A stretch of 64,000 nt of DNA from the NCBI RefSeq assembly GCF_026210795.1, contig NC_089457.1, positions 2,728,001 to 2,792,000 of the forward strand. Reading direction: 5' to 3'. Below, piece after piece: positions 47,201 to 58,887 of this stretch. Source of the stretch: Rhizophagus irregularis (Eukaryota > Glomeromycota > Glomeromycetes > Glomerales > Glomeraceae). The stretch's first letter is position 1; each line of letters starts with the position of its first letter. Under the pieces are notes generated by a model. The model did no database searches. It worked only from the letters and a program-made list of their open reading frames with translations, and was not told where the DNA came from. The translations under genes were made by a program, and so were the position numbers.

Positions 47201-50200
47201 AGATACAAAAGAAATCCTTTTCCGGACAGATAAGGCAATCAAAGACCCATTACCACCAGAACGTTGTCAAAATCTTATTGCAAAATATTTCTTTAACAAA
47301 AATGCTGAAGATATTTCTTCATTTAGATTTGTTGAAATATTTATTAATGTGCTTGCTGATCAATTGGTTCGATTATCATCAAGTCAATTCTTTACTGTAG
47401 ATAATCTTAAATTAATGGTAAAAGAAACTAATATTAGAACTTTAATAGTAAAAACTTTAATAGATGTTTCAAAAGATTTTGCGACTAGATCGATTAAGAC
47501 CAAAGAAGCACAACTAGAATCTCTGACTGCAGATGATGAAAATGCCCGTCTTGGTACAATTGTTCAATGGGATGACTCAAATCATCTTATAGTATTCTTC
47601 AATTCTCAAACCCCAGATACCATCTCAGCTTTATATCGTGACAGAAAAAAGGTTTATGATAATGTTAAGGTTTTACTAAAAAGTCAAATAATTGGTGATC
47701 AAACAAAATGGGAACTAGAAGATTATAATTCGATGTCTGCAAATGCCCTCTTCGTAAAGTTGGAATATTTGGCGCGAAGATCGACAGAAACATTAGAACT
47801 TCCTGAATATGCTTTGTCTGGTGATAATTTAATAAAGATGGCTTTAATTCTTCTGAGAGCACGTGCGAACATTCCGGTCATAGTTTGTGGTGAAGCAGGG
47901 TGTGGCAAGGTAAAAAAAATCCATTTTAATCTGATTTTTTTTGTCTACTCTGTTATTAACAATTTTCATTTCATACATAGACGAGCTTAATTGCCTATTT
48001 GGCTATGATGGTCGAAGTTCAATTCTTAGCTCTTAATCTTCATGCTGGAATTGATGAAGGAATTATTATGAGGTTTATGAATGATGCTTTGAAAAAAGCA
48101 GAAAATGGAGAAATTTGGTTATTCTTTGATGAGATCAATACTTGCAATCATATAGGTTTACTTGCAGATTTAATATCTCATCGAATGCTTAAGGGCAAAC
48201 CTATACATCCGAATATTCGTCTATTCTCTGCCTGCAATCCATATCGTATTCGTACAAGAACTCAAAGTGAAGCTGGTTTGACAAATAAGGTGAAAAGGTA
48301 TGAAGAACAGAGCAATCTTGTTTATCAAGTCAAACCACTTCCCGATCAAATTTTGGATTATGTATGGGACTATGGTGTTTTAAGACCAAAAGACGAATTA
48401 AAGTATATTGAAATCATGGTTGAAAAAGAATTAAAAAAATTAGGACATCCTGTATTTGCTGAACTTTTATTTGCTTCTCAAAAATTTATTCGAAAAGTTG
48501 AAGAACCATATAGTGTTAGCTTACGTGATGTTAAACGAGCTATAACGTTAGTGATATTCTTTTATAATTCTCTTGAAAATCGCCCTGCTTACAAGAAGGG
48601 TCACAAATATCCACCACTTGGAAATCCAACTATAACGACTAGATCTTATGTTTTAGCACTTAGTCTCTGTTACCATTCTCGATTGTATGATCAAAATTTA
48701 CGCAGACAATATCGTCGCGAAATGGGACAAATATTACAAAATCATAAAGCTTATATAGGAGAAAACACATTTGCTAGAATTATACGCGAAGAACAGGAGG
48801 ATTACATTAATAGAATGCAATGTCCACCTAATACAGCCAATAATGAAGCTTTACTAGAGAATGTTTTGGTTATGATTGTATGCATTTTGACACGCATCCC
48901 CCTGTTCCTTATAGGGGCTCCGGGCTCTTCAAAATCTTTGGCGATTCGTCTTATTAGTTCGAATTTACGTGGATCTGATTCAAATGATAAATATTTTAGA
49001 AAGCTACCGCAGATTTACTTAATTCCACATCAAGGATCTTCATCTTCAACTTCTGATGGTATAATAAAAGTTTTTGATAAGGCAAATAAATATCAAGAAA
49101 CGACTTCCAATCAATTTCCTGTTATTAGTGTTGTTTTACTTGATGAGGGTAATTTTCATTTTTCTACGATCTTTATTGCATTATTTTGTTGGTTTTTTTT
49201 AATTGAAGTTGGCCGAATTTATTTTATTAGTTGGTTTGGCCGAAACAAGTCCTTTTAATCCATTAAAAGTGCTTCATTCTCTACTTGAGCCAAGCTATCC
49301 GGCCACAGGACCAACTGTTTCAGTGATAGGAATATCTAATTGGCGTCTAGATAATAGTAAAAGTAGTCGCGCATTACTCGTTCAGAGGTATTATTATATC
49401 AGTATAATTTATAAAAATTTTGCAAGAATTTCTTACATAAACATTTATATTTTTTTTATAGGCCACAATTTAGTTTAGATGATTTAGTTGATACTGCTGA
49501 GCGCTTATTAAATACAAGGGTTATTGGTTATGGACAAAGAGGCGCTTTGGAACCTTTAGCTAAAGCATATATGGATTACGAAAAAAATGGTCAAGCTTTG
49601 CCTAACTTTCATGGTCTTCGTGACTATTACGCATTGGTCAAACGGCTTTCATTAGATGAAATGACTCCAGAGAATATTCAAATGGCATTGGCTCGCAATT
49701 TTGGGGGAACAGAAAATAACAAATTATACGAAAAATATTTTGGAAACGTACTTAAGACATTTAATAATCATAAACCATGGTTTTATAAACAAATTCCTGT
49801 TGAAAAATTGATCGATTCAAATTTAGATGATCCCAATGCACGTCATTTAATGGTTATTGGTAAAAGTGACTCGATCGTAAATTTATTAACTTATCAGTTA
49901 AAACGGAAAGACCCGGACACTGCCCCCGTTGTAATTTTAGGATCACAATTTCCTGATGACCGAGATGATTATTCTTACAGTGTTTTAAGTAGAATCATGG
50001 TAAATAATATATCATCTGAAAGAAATTTATTTGTTCAATCTATTTTTGCACACGTTTTATATTGATATATTTACTTTTATCCAGATGTGTGTAGAGGCGG
50101 GCGGACCATTGATTTTAACAGATTTGGAAATGATTTATGGTAATTTCTTAATTTCATTAGTATTTCAATTGTGACATGAAGTTCTTACTCAAAGAAATAA

Positions 50201-53200
50201 AATTTTATTTTTGCTTAATAGGGAGTCTTTACGATTTATGGAATCAAAATTATATCGTAGTGGGAGACAAGGAAAATCCAAAATACTTTACACGAGTTGC
50301 ACTTGGAGCTTACGCTAATCCTATGCTGTAAGTTGATTTTTTACGTATTAATTAATTAAAGAGTTTGTTTATGTTTTCGAATTAAGATTAAACAATATAT
50401 TAATTCATATTTGCCAGTTATGTTTCACCGAATTTCAAATGTATTCTTGTCATGGATGAGAAGAATTTGGCTTCAGCTGATCCTCCACTACTTAATCGAT
50501 TCGAAAAACAAAAAATGTCGATTAGTGACATACTTGATGATAGACAAAAAGACCTTGTGCAACATTTAGACGGATGGGTAAAACAAATGACAACTATAGT
50601 TGGAGTTAATCAATTAAATCAACGCAATAAATTCACTCAGAGGGATCTATTCATTGGGTTTGATAAAGATGAAACCTTACAAAGCTTAGTGATTGACATT
50701 ACAAAGAATAATTCTGAAGCTGCTGATGAGGAGATTTTAGAAAAATGCAAGGAATGTTTAATTGCAGTAGCAACTTCTGATGGAGTCATAAGAGCTGAAC
50801 GATCAGCTTTAGAACATGATGAAATTAATCGATGGAAACATACTTATTTCCATCAACAGCATCACGATAGTATTTATGATTATTTTGACGCATTATTTAA
50901 TCGAGAAAAATCGCCGGCAGAACCGCGTGGAAATTTAGTAATTGTTAACACATTCTCAAATATTAATACGGACGTTAATTCTTGCTTGCAAGAACTTAAA
51001 AGATGTCAAATAGATAAATTGTCAACTTTTAAAACTGAAGCTCAACTTTCAAATAGGGTAAGTTGAAGGAATGATATAAGGTCATATATAATTTATTTTA
51101 GATTAACTTATAATATATACCTATATTTGTAGGTAAAACATTTCTGGTTAGAGTCCACTGATGATATGCTGATCCTTCAATGCGATGTAACTACCGTTAA
51201 TGCTGGATGTATTAAGCTAGCTAAATCCATTATTGAACAATTCCGAAGTGAATTCCTAACAAAGAAGAAGAATCAACCTATGAAACATGCATGTATCATT
51301 CTTCATATTCATCGAGGTCAAGAATCCACTCCAGTATCTTTTAATTTCATGTGTGGTTGGAATCAAGTGACTATAGAAACATTGTCAAAAAACGACGTTC
51401 CTACATCAAATCTTTTGGATGGATCATTATCTGAAATTATCAATTCTACTAATCGATTCGAGAAAATTTTACAGCAAGAGATGTTATGGTGTTTATTATG
51501 TATGAAATACCCATCAACCGATAAATCAGTTAATCACATCAAGTAAGTATTTGATTTAGTGATCAATTTTAATTCTTTAATAAATATATAATTTTTTTTT
51601 TTGATAATCTTTAAAATTTAAAATATAGGACATTAAGCGAAAAAATACTAGATTATCCAAAATTTATAGAATGTCTTAAAGCAAGAATTCTTGAATGGAT
51701 TGAAGAAAAGTCAACAGATGATTGGCAATTTAAAGTTGCGTCAAATAAACAAAATTTATATCCATACTCCTCATTTTCTTTAGCACTTCAAGCACATATT
51801 AGATCATTAATTAGAGTACCGATGGCTAAAATTTTATGTGCTTTAGAAAGACTATCAGCGACTAAAACATTTTTCCACGTTGAAAATGATGAAGAATTAT
51901 TCGAATTTTGGCAACAAATTTATAAGGATAAGAAAATTGTTAAAATTGATGATTTACCGAATCCAAAGCCTGATGGATATATTATGCCAGCAGGAAGTTT
52001 ATATGATCTTAAATTTCCTTTTTCATTATATTTTATGAAACAAATTGATAATTTTAAAAGATATTATGAAGAAGAAATAGCATTATTACAACAGGATGAG
52101 GATAGAGTTGACAGTGCAACTAATGAACTTTATGATTGGGTAATTGAGGATCATTTGAAAAATTTTAAAAACAATATTCTTACATCAGTTCCGCAATTAA
52201 GAGATTCGCCTCTTGAACGGTTTCCTGAGTTATATTTTAATGACTTTGTTACCGTTGTCGCATCAAATGATGGTGGAAGTAGAAATACAAAAATGTTATC
52301 GATAATCTTGAAACTACTTATTGGTGCTGACAAAGTATATCAACCAATACTCCTTCACACTTATTGGTGGAAAAATGCTAACGAAGTTTTAGCCCAATTA
52401 CAGCTAGCTCTAATGGCCCCAACAACAATTCAAAATATTGAAATTCGAGGTACTGGTATTATCGGAGGAAGTTTCGAGAAATATCTTGTTAAGGAAATAA
52501 CAAAAATGATGTTCCAGCGAATTCCTGGTAATTTTGGAGGTGCAGCAAATGTTCACTTTATTGATAGATGGCAGCATGATGTCACAAAAGTACTATCTCT
52601 TGGTAGTAAGATAACACGAGCAAAGAATTTGCCTGCTCTCCAATTGTTGCGCATAGTAAACGATTTAGTTGCATCGAAATCGATTCCTTTAGATAGTATT
52701 AAAGAAATTGTTCAACTTGGATTAAGTTCAGATAAACAGGAAGTCTTATCCGAAAAATTTGTTAACACTGTACTTGATAAGCTAGATAGATTAGAGTTAA
52801 ATGAGAAAAATTTGATTCCAAGAAGATCATTTATCATGAGATGTCTTGGATTGATTCCGATTGAATCAGAAGTTCGATTAAGCCTGTACAAAAAATTATT
52901 CTCGGATGAACCTTTTTCATTGATGGGTGCAATCATCGAAAGGATCTTTCTTAAGGAAGATACAGAACAAGAAGATGTATTCTTTACATTAATTACAAAC
53001 CCCGCAGATGCTTTAAGACGATCCGCTCGGTTAAATATTATCAATAAATGTTTGACCAATTTGGATACAAACATGGCTACATTATGTTGCGATGTTATTG
53101 AACAAGCGTTCTTTATGAATGATGAATTAAAAAACTTAGAGCCCTTCTTTGGACATGCTCTTGAAGCTTTATATGTACAAGGAGGACCAGCATTACAGAA

Positions 53201-56200
53201 AATTACTTCTATTGCCTTCCTTAAAGAATTCGTTCGTCGATTCTGGGATAGCTTTATTCAAGAAGATAAGAATAGACCTATTGCATATACTCAAATGGAA
53301 GAAGACGACTTTGATAGTGGTGAAGTAATCGATCAAATTAATACTTACATGAATATCGCTCACCCCTTGGTTTATTCTCTCAAAATGTACTTTTTAAGAG
53401 ATTTACGGCAGAGAGATTTTTCAATTGATGATGTCAGAAAATTTTGTGAAGCTCAAAAAAGAATTTTACCATGGCTCGGAACTTTAAATTGGGAAGATAT
53501 TAAAGAAAATCGTTTGACTTTTAACCCATACTGTAATTTACCTGAATATAATGAATTAGAAAAAGGCTTTATGATTTTTTATGGTGTAGGCAATAAGGCA
53601 CCATTCCAAGAAGTTATACAAAACATTAAGAAAAAAACTACTCTAACAGCTAAATTATCTTTATTTGGACTTTTCTTTGTACGTCTTCATGCAATAAGAG
53701 CTTCAAGAGAATGGCGACATCCAGAAACACAATCATCTGAATTCGTGACCAAAGAACTTGCTGGAATGAATAACTTCCCAGTATTATTTAAAACAATTAC
53801 AACAAAAATCTTGTCAAATAGACAACCTTTACTTCAAATTAATGATCCAAGAATTAATAATACTGATTTGATTTTGAAATCTGTCATTGCACATATAATC
53901 GCATTTCATGCATCGGTTGAACCGAATTCATCTCAACTAGCAATGTACTTGCATAGACTACAAGATTGCCAGAACTTGTTTATTTTAACATGTACTTCAG
54001 ATTCAGAATCGGTAGTGTTAAATGCAGTCGCTGCTGCAGAAGGAGTTACAAGATATGCTTGTAAATGTGGTATGAAATATGTAATCGCAAATTGTGGTGG
54101 AGCTGTTACTACTAGCACATGTCCAAATTGTAAAAGTATTATCGGTGGAACTTCATATAAACCTGCAGCAGGAAATACTAGAATTGATACTGAGCCAATT
54201 GCTCAAGTATCGGCAAATGATCAAGCAGGATATATCGGAGAACCGGTTAATCAAACTTTGACTCATTCTGTTAGATCTTTGCCACCTACATCATATCGTA
54301 TTCTACATTTAATTGTTCACGCTCTTATTGGAGCATCTGCACCTCAACCTGCCCTTGCTTTTCTTAGAAAAAATAATCAAAACGCTACCGATGCTGAAAG
54401 GTATTGTATGGATCATATTCGAAGTGATTGGGCAATTCTCAAGAATCTTCTTAATTGTTCGGATGAGGTAAACTATAAGCTTTTCTTGTTATTTGTTTCG
54501 TCTTTCGACATAAAATAATTAATTAAATTTATAATTTAAACCAGAATTTGGCGTTAATGTTCCACTCTCTAATTTCTTCAATGACGGAGAAGCCTCCGTT
54601 GCCAAATCAACAAATAAAATCATCTGCTGATCGCGAGAATTGGGAAACAGAGTTCCATAGAAATTACATTGCACCACAAATTAGAAATATAACTGAAACA
54701 GCAACTAATTATCGTATGAAATTAAACGCGGCTTTAGCTAAAAATCAAAAGAATAATGTGATTGAAGGTGAAATTAATCAAACTTTAGTCATGGATAAAC
54801 AATATCGAGTAGAAAATTTACCAGCTTTATGGAGATCGATTGGATTGGTTAACTTCGAAAGTTTCCGTGCTTATTATATGAGTGATTTGGCAAAAAACAG
54901 AACCAATTATCCATTCCTCTCTATATTCTTCAAATATGCTGGACAATTAGAATTGCTAAAACATCTTTTGCCTATTGTAAAATTTGTTCAAGTTTTAAAC
55001 TCAAAACTCGGTTACCAGCTAGCAAGACAGAAGGCAAGAGACATGTCTTTCAGACAATTTATAGAGAATCAATCAAATGGAGGTGAAAATCGTGAAATTT
55101 TCAATGGTCTAAAAACCGCATTTGATGACTTTAGTGAAGGTTGGAATAGAGTCTTACCTTTTGTAAAACGATATCAATGTCATGAACTTCCAAGAGAAAA
55201 ACCGAATATGGCTTATAAACTTCCGGTTGTTTTTGGTTTGATGGAACCAAAGGATACAGGAATCTTGTTATGTGCGATCTTAGATTTTTTAGTTGACTTA
55301 CAAAATAAATTTTTAGAGGAAGTTATGTCAATACCACCTGGAACTTGCAGGTCTCTCAAGTTTTTAGATGAGCCAACATTTAATGTCGAACAAACAGTTT
55401 CATCAACTTCAAAAATACAACCAGCAAAACCAAATACACCTAGTGGATATTACCTTCAATCTATGCGTATTGACCATGCTCGTTCCGCAAATATCATAAA
55501 CTTTGATTGGGATGACGAAATTCTAGCATATAGTCAAAGAAATCTAGCAGTTGCAAAAGGACAAGATATTATTTATGATTTGACAAAAATTGAAGCGGAA
55601 TTGGCGAATATTCTGGTTTTTGAAAAAGTTCACATAGAAACTCAACCGGAATCTCAGTTATATTTAGAACCTTTCCCATATCATATGGAACTGTTCCAAG
55701 GATGTATGAGAATTCTTAGTGATATAAAGAATTTAATAACCCAAGAGCCAATCCCAGCCGACAAAATGAATTTATTAGGTGTTACTGGAATTTCTAGTTC
55801 ATTTATGTTTCCGCAAGAATCAACTCTTGACAACGCATCAGAAATTTTATCATCATTGGAAATTCTCCTATGTTTTGTTAAACGTACAGCAGTTGGAGAT
55901 GGAGAGATATCTATTAAGGATTATGTTTCAAGATGGATGAAATTGTCTTCATTGTATGCACACGAAGGATTCGCTAGATTCTTAAATATCGATTTACGAC
56001 TTAAACACTTGGTGGCTTTATACGAATTCGTTGAAGAGCAAGTTGCTAATCTTAAAATTAAATATATTCATGATAAATACAAAGCTCAACTTTCAACAGA
56101 GATGAGAAACGCAATAATTAAATCTGTAGATTTTGAGCAGCAAACTACAACGAAAGAAATGATATCAGCAGAAGCATTTGCTTTAGCTTTAAAAAGATTC

Positions 56201-56601
56201 ATGTTACGATTTTTAACCTTAGAAAATCAAAAAGAAATGGAACCGTTGTATGTTTATTTGACAGATAATTCATTAAATTTCTGGCCGTCAACAATTCCAG
56301 AGAAACGCATCGAAGCATTATTCCCAGAAATTTTGTTGGTTGCTAATACGTATGATGCTTATGATTTTACAATGAGAAGGATTGAGGTGAGTAAATTTAT
56401 GGTTTTTTAAAAAAATTCGATTTACCTTGTTTTATTAATTTATACTTATTTTTTTAGCAAACAATGGAGACAATTAATGCAAATAATACAATGAGACAAA
56501 ATAATTTAGGTCCTAGAAATCCAAATATCGGTCAACGAACCACACCTACAAGCAGGCAGCAAAGGAAACCCAAAGGAGGATCTAGATACGATATAACATA
56601 A
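38294..56601 (+). CDS. Giant RNF213-type AAA+ protein with CBM20 and RZ finger, no RING seen
   Basis: Fourteen exons join in one frame: 38294-43099, 43173-44002, 44094-45863, 45956-47909, 47981-49148, 49231-49387, 49462-49999, 50085-50139, 50222-50327, 50418-51057, 51133-51542, 51629-54467, 54545-56386, 56458-56601 (17,259 nt, 5,752 residues). Residues 1-1280 are disordered and repeat-rich. A CBM20-like domain (VIFHVHLP, LGSWEKP) is at about 1290-1400. A degenerate AAA (SGQGKTEW) lies near 2731. An active-looking AAA has Walker A GEAGCGKT near 3112 and Walker B LFFDEIN near 3166. A second has IGAPGSSKS near 3430 and VVLLDEVGLAE near 3504. The RZ finger (CKCGMKYVIANCGG, CPNCKSIIGG) is at 4952-4985, followed by the RNF213 C-terminal domain (LPPTSYRILHLIVHALIGAS). 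RNF213 is a dynein-like ubiquitin ligase acting on lipid droplets and intracellular bacteria. No RING Cys/His series was found between AAA and RZ regions. The tail is basic (RQQRKPKGGSR). Confidence 0.93.
39199..40527. repeat. 267-bp in-frame tandem repeat (89 residues)
   Basis: The word tactgaaaggtcaacagaaa starts copies at 39199, 39469, 39736, 40003 and 40270, with a diverged sixth at about 40528. Three successive units are exactly 267 bp and translate identically; the flanking ones are 270 and 258 bp. Each unit encodes a charged, Asn/Ser/Lys/Asp-rich peptide with internal motifs DDDNPEFIKTDHDIKKS, NRKPMNFGNNEQV and KPMVFDDELKDTGSVGQSH. The near-identity of the central copies indicates recent expansion. 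Confidence 0.95.
40560..41330. repeat. 150-159-bp in-frame tandem repeat (50-53 residues)
   Basis: Copies of atccagatgatgacttaaaa begin at about 40701, 40860, 41010 and 41160, with diverged partial copies at each end. Each codes DDDLKKSEHEMKKDQMKSP, NKRRERDSTNFE and QPDPFNT, sometimes with an extra EKK triplet. This second array, downstream of the 267-bp array in the same exon, is basic where the first is acidic. Confidence 0.92.
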
Positions 56602-57270
56602 AATATTTATTGCAACTTATTATTTTATTATAGCGGCTATTGTTATTTTTTTTTTTAGATAGGATAGGATTGTATTGATAGGATATTACAATGATTTAAA
56701 TAAAATATAAATGTTATTTTATTATTTTATTATTTTATTTTATGTCATTTTATTTTATCTAGACAAGTAATTACAGTGAACAGAGTCATCAGGTATTGAG
56801 CACCGGGTAAATGTGAAAAGTATCCTTATGAATCCGGTTACGCATGGAATACACCATCTTCTTCTGGGTTGCATGTGTAAGTCCCCTAGGGCTAAAGAAG
56901 GCTCCTAGCCTACGGAACTTCATTATAACTACCCTTAGAGAATTTTATTAGTTTCAACATATCGTTAAAAATCACATGATTTAACTTTAATTGAAATCGA
57001 TAATGTCAAATTTGATCGTTATATACTTATATACAGTAGAAACCACTGATGTTCTTTTAATAATTAAGTTAAAAAAGTTTCTTTGAAATATTACTTTGAC
57101 AAATCACTTTAACATGATGTTATTGATGGCCCATGAAATTTTCTAAAGTTTCAAGTTTATTTTTTTAGAATTAAATTTGAGCTTCTTGAAACAGAATTGA
57201 CAAATTATAAAGTATTATTAAAATTTTGATATGAAATTACTAATAAATTTTATTAACAAATAAATTATAA
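56602..57270. other. Convergent intergenic region with a GC-richer segment
   Basis: After a (tatttta)n-like run at 56712-56760, the segment 56770-56930 is richer in G and C and contains gtcccctagggctaaag and aaggctcctagcctacgg, able to form a hairpin through ctagg/cctag. It could be a dispersed repeat or a small structured RNA; neither is established. The rest is AT-rich. Confidence 0.35.
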
Positions 57271-58437
57271 TTATCTTTTTATTATTACTGATCTTTTATT
57301 TTGTTTTTGATATTTGTGTTTAACCCATTCTCTCCATTCCAAATAACCACTTCTAAATCCTACATATTTAAATTTAGGAAAAGTAGCATCTAATAAAGGA
57401 GTTTCAGTTTGAAATACATTATTACTATTACTATTACTATTACTATTGTTGTTTTTGTTATTACCATTATTGTTATGAATTGATCTTTTATTTAATAATT
57501 TTTGAATATCAACACCTTTAATATAACCCTTTAATTGATTTTCATCATGATATAAAAATTCGATTTCATTAAAATAAATTCTTGATAAAGAAATTTTATG
57601 AGTTTTTAAAGAATCTAACCAACATGCATCACGACAACCTTTATATTTAATTAATTCAAAATTTTGTAAATTTTTTTGAGAAGAAATTAAAATTCCTAAA
57701 TCTATAGAACATTGTATATGATCAAAATATGGTTCATGCCATAAAGTACCCTCAAAATCTGCTGTTAAAAATTCCAAATTATTACAAATTTTACTTAAAG
57801 TTAATAAAAAATTATATAAATATAATGCATCCTTTGATAATAACATATGTCTCGTATCTTTAAAAATATTTTTAATAGAATCTTTGCTTAAAATATTATT
57901 AAAATTAAATGAATTTATATTACTAAATGTATCAGGAAATTTAGTCCAACAATTATATTTAATTGAATAATATTCCATACAACCGAACTCAAAATAATCT
58001 ATTTTCGTTCCTTTACTGGAAAATAATTCAAGTAAACATTCTAATATAATATCATGACAATATAATTCATTATATTCTATGCACCATTCAAATATACTTT
58101 TTGATAATATATGAATTTGTAATTCTTTTAAATATATTGGATAATTAAATTTAGGTTTATCATATAATGTTGAAGGTAATGTAATACCATGATTATCGAG
58201 TTTTTGTTTTTGTTCCAAAGATAAACATGAAAGGTAAGAGTTTATAGTTGATAATCTATTCCCAAATGGATAAAAAAATGGTGCTGACCATAATATTGGT
58301 AAGAAATAATTACACCAATTTTTACTTACTAACATAAAAGAAAGTATATTTCTATTAAATTCTTCAGAGAATGTATATCTTCCTTTTGGATACATTTCTT
58401 TAAATATTAACCACAATAATTCATATGGGATTATCAT
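57271..58437 (-). CDS. F-box-like protein
   Basis: Single exon, 388 residues. The N-terminus MIIPYELLWLIFKEMY, then FMLVSKNWCNYFLPILWSAPFF, is a divergent F-box of the form common in this fungal lineage (VSKxWC ... LWxxPF). The body has loosely spaced Leu/Ile and Phe without a clear repeat. An Asn/Ser microsatellite-encoded run (NNNGNNKNNNSNSNSNS) lies at about 325-343, probably a flexible loop. Likely a Skp1-binding substrate adaptor, substrate unknown. Convergent with the RNF213-like gene. Confidence 0.75.
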   Translation of the reverse strand: MIIPYELLWLIFKEMYPKGRYTFSEEFNRNILSFMLVSKNWCNYFLPILWSAPFFYPFGNRLSTINSYLSCLSLEQKQKLDNHGITLPSTLYDKPKFNYPIYLKELQIHILSKSIFEWCIEYNELYCHDIILECLLELFSSKGTKIDYFEFGCMEYYSIKYNCWTKFPDTFSNINSFNFNNILSKDSIKNIFKDTRHMLLSKDALYLYNFLLTLSKICNNLEFLTADFEGTLWHEPYFDHIQCSIDLGILISSQKNLQNFELIKYKGCRDACWLDSLKTHKISLSRIYFNEIEFLYHDENQLKGYIKGVDIQKLLNKRSIHNNNGNNKNNNSNSNSNSNNVFQTETPLLDATFPKFKYVGFRSGYLEWREWVKHKYQKQNKRSVIIKR

Positions 58438-58887
58438 TATTATTATTATTTCAGTATTTTGAAGTTTGAAGTGATAAGTAAAGTATCGTAAAAAAATTTT
58501 AAAATGGATATACAGTATTTAAAAGATTTTCTCATGCAAAGAGTAAATCTTAACAATGAACGGAAACGCCCATTATCTAAATGCAGGTTTATTACTGGCT
58601 TTTTATAGGAAGGCGCACATAAAATGATGATTAGTATGTACTAAATATACTAATTTTTGGACAAAGACAATGATTTATTTAACTCGTACTTTTCCTTTTT
58701 TGAAAATATCTTAAAGGGCTAAAGCGTCCCAAAATTATTTTATTTTAACATATATAGCATTAACTACATTAATGAGGGATAAACTTTTTTTTTAATTACT
58801 TTATTTAAATAACTTTATAACTTTAATGAGAAAATATATATTTATATATATTTAAAAAGATTAAGAAAAATAACCAAAAAAAGAAAA
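58438..58887. other. Intergenic spacer
   Basis: A 450-bp AT-rich spacer between two reverse-strand genes: 5' flank of the F-box gene and 3' flank of the Hsp70-like gene. A trinucleotide (att)n run adjoins the F-box start. No gene is visible. Confidence 0.4.
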
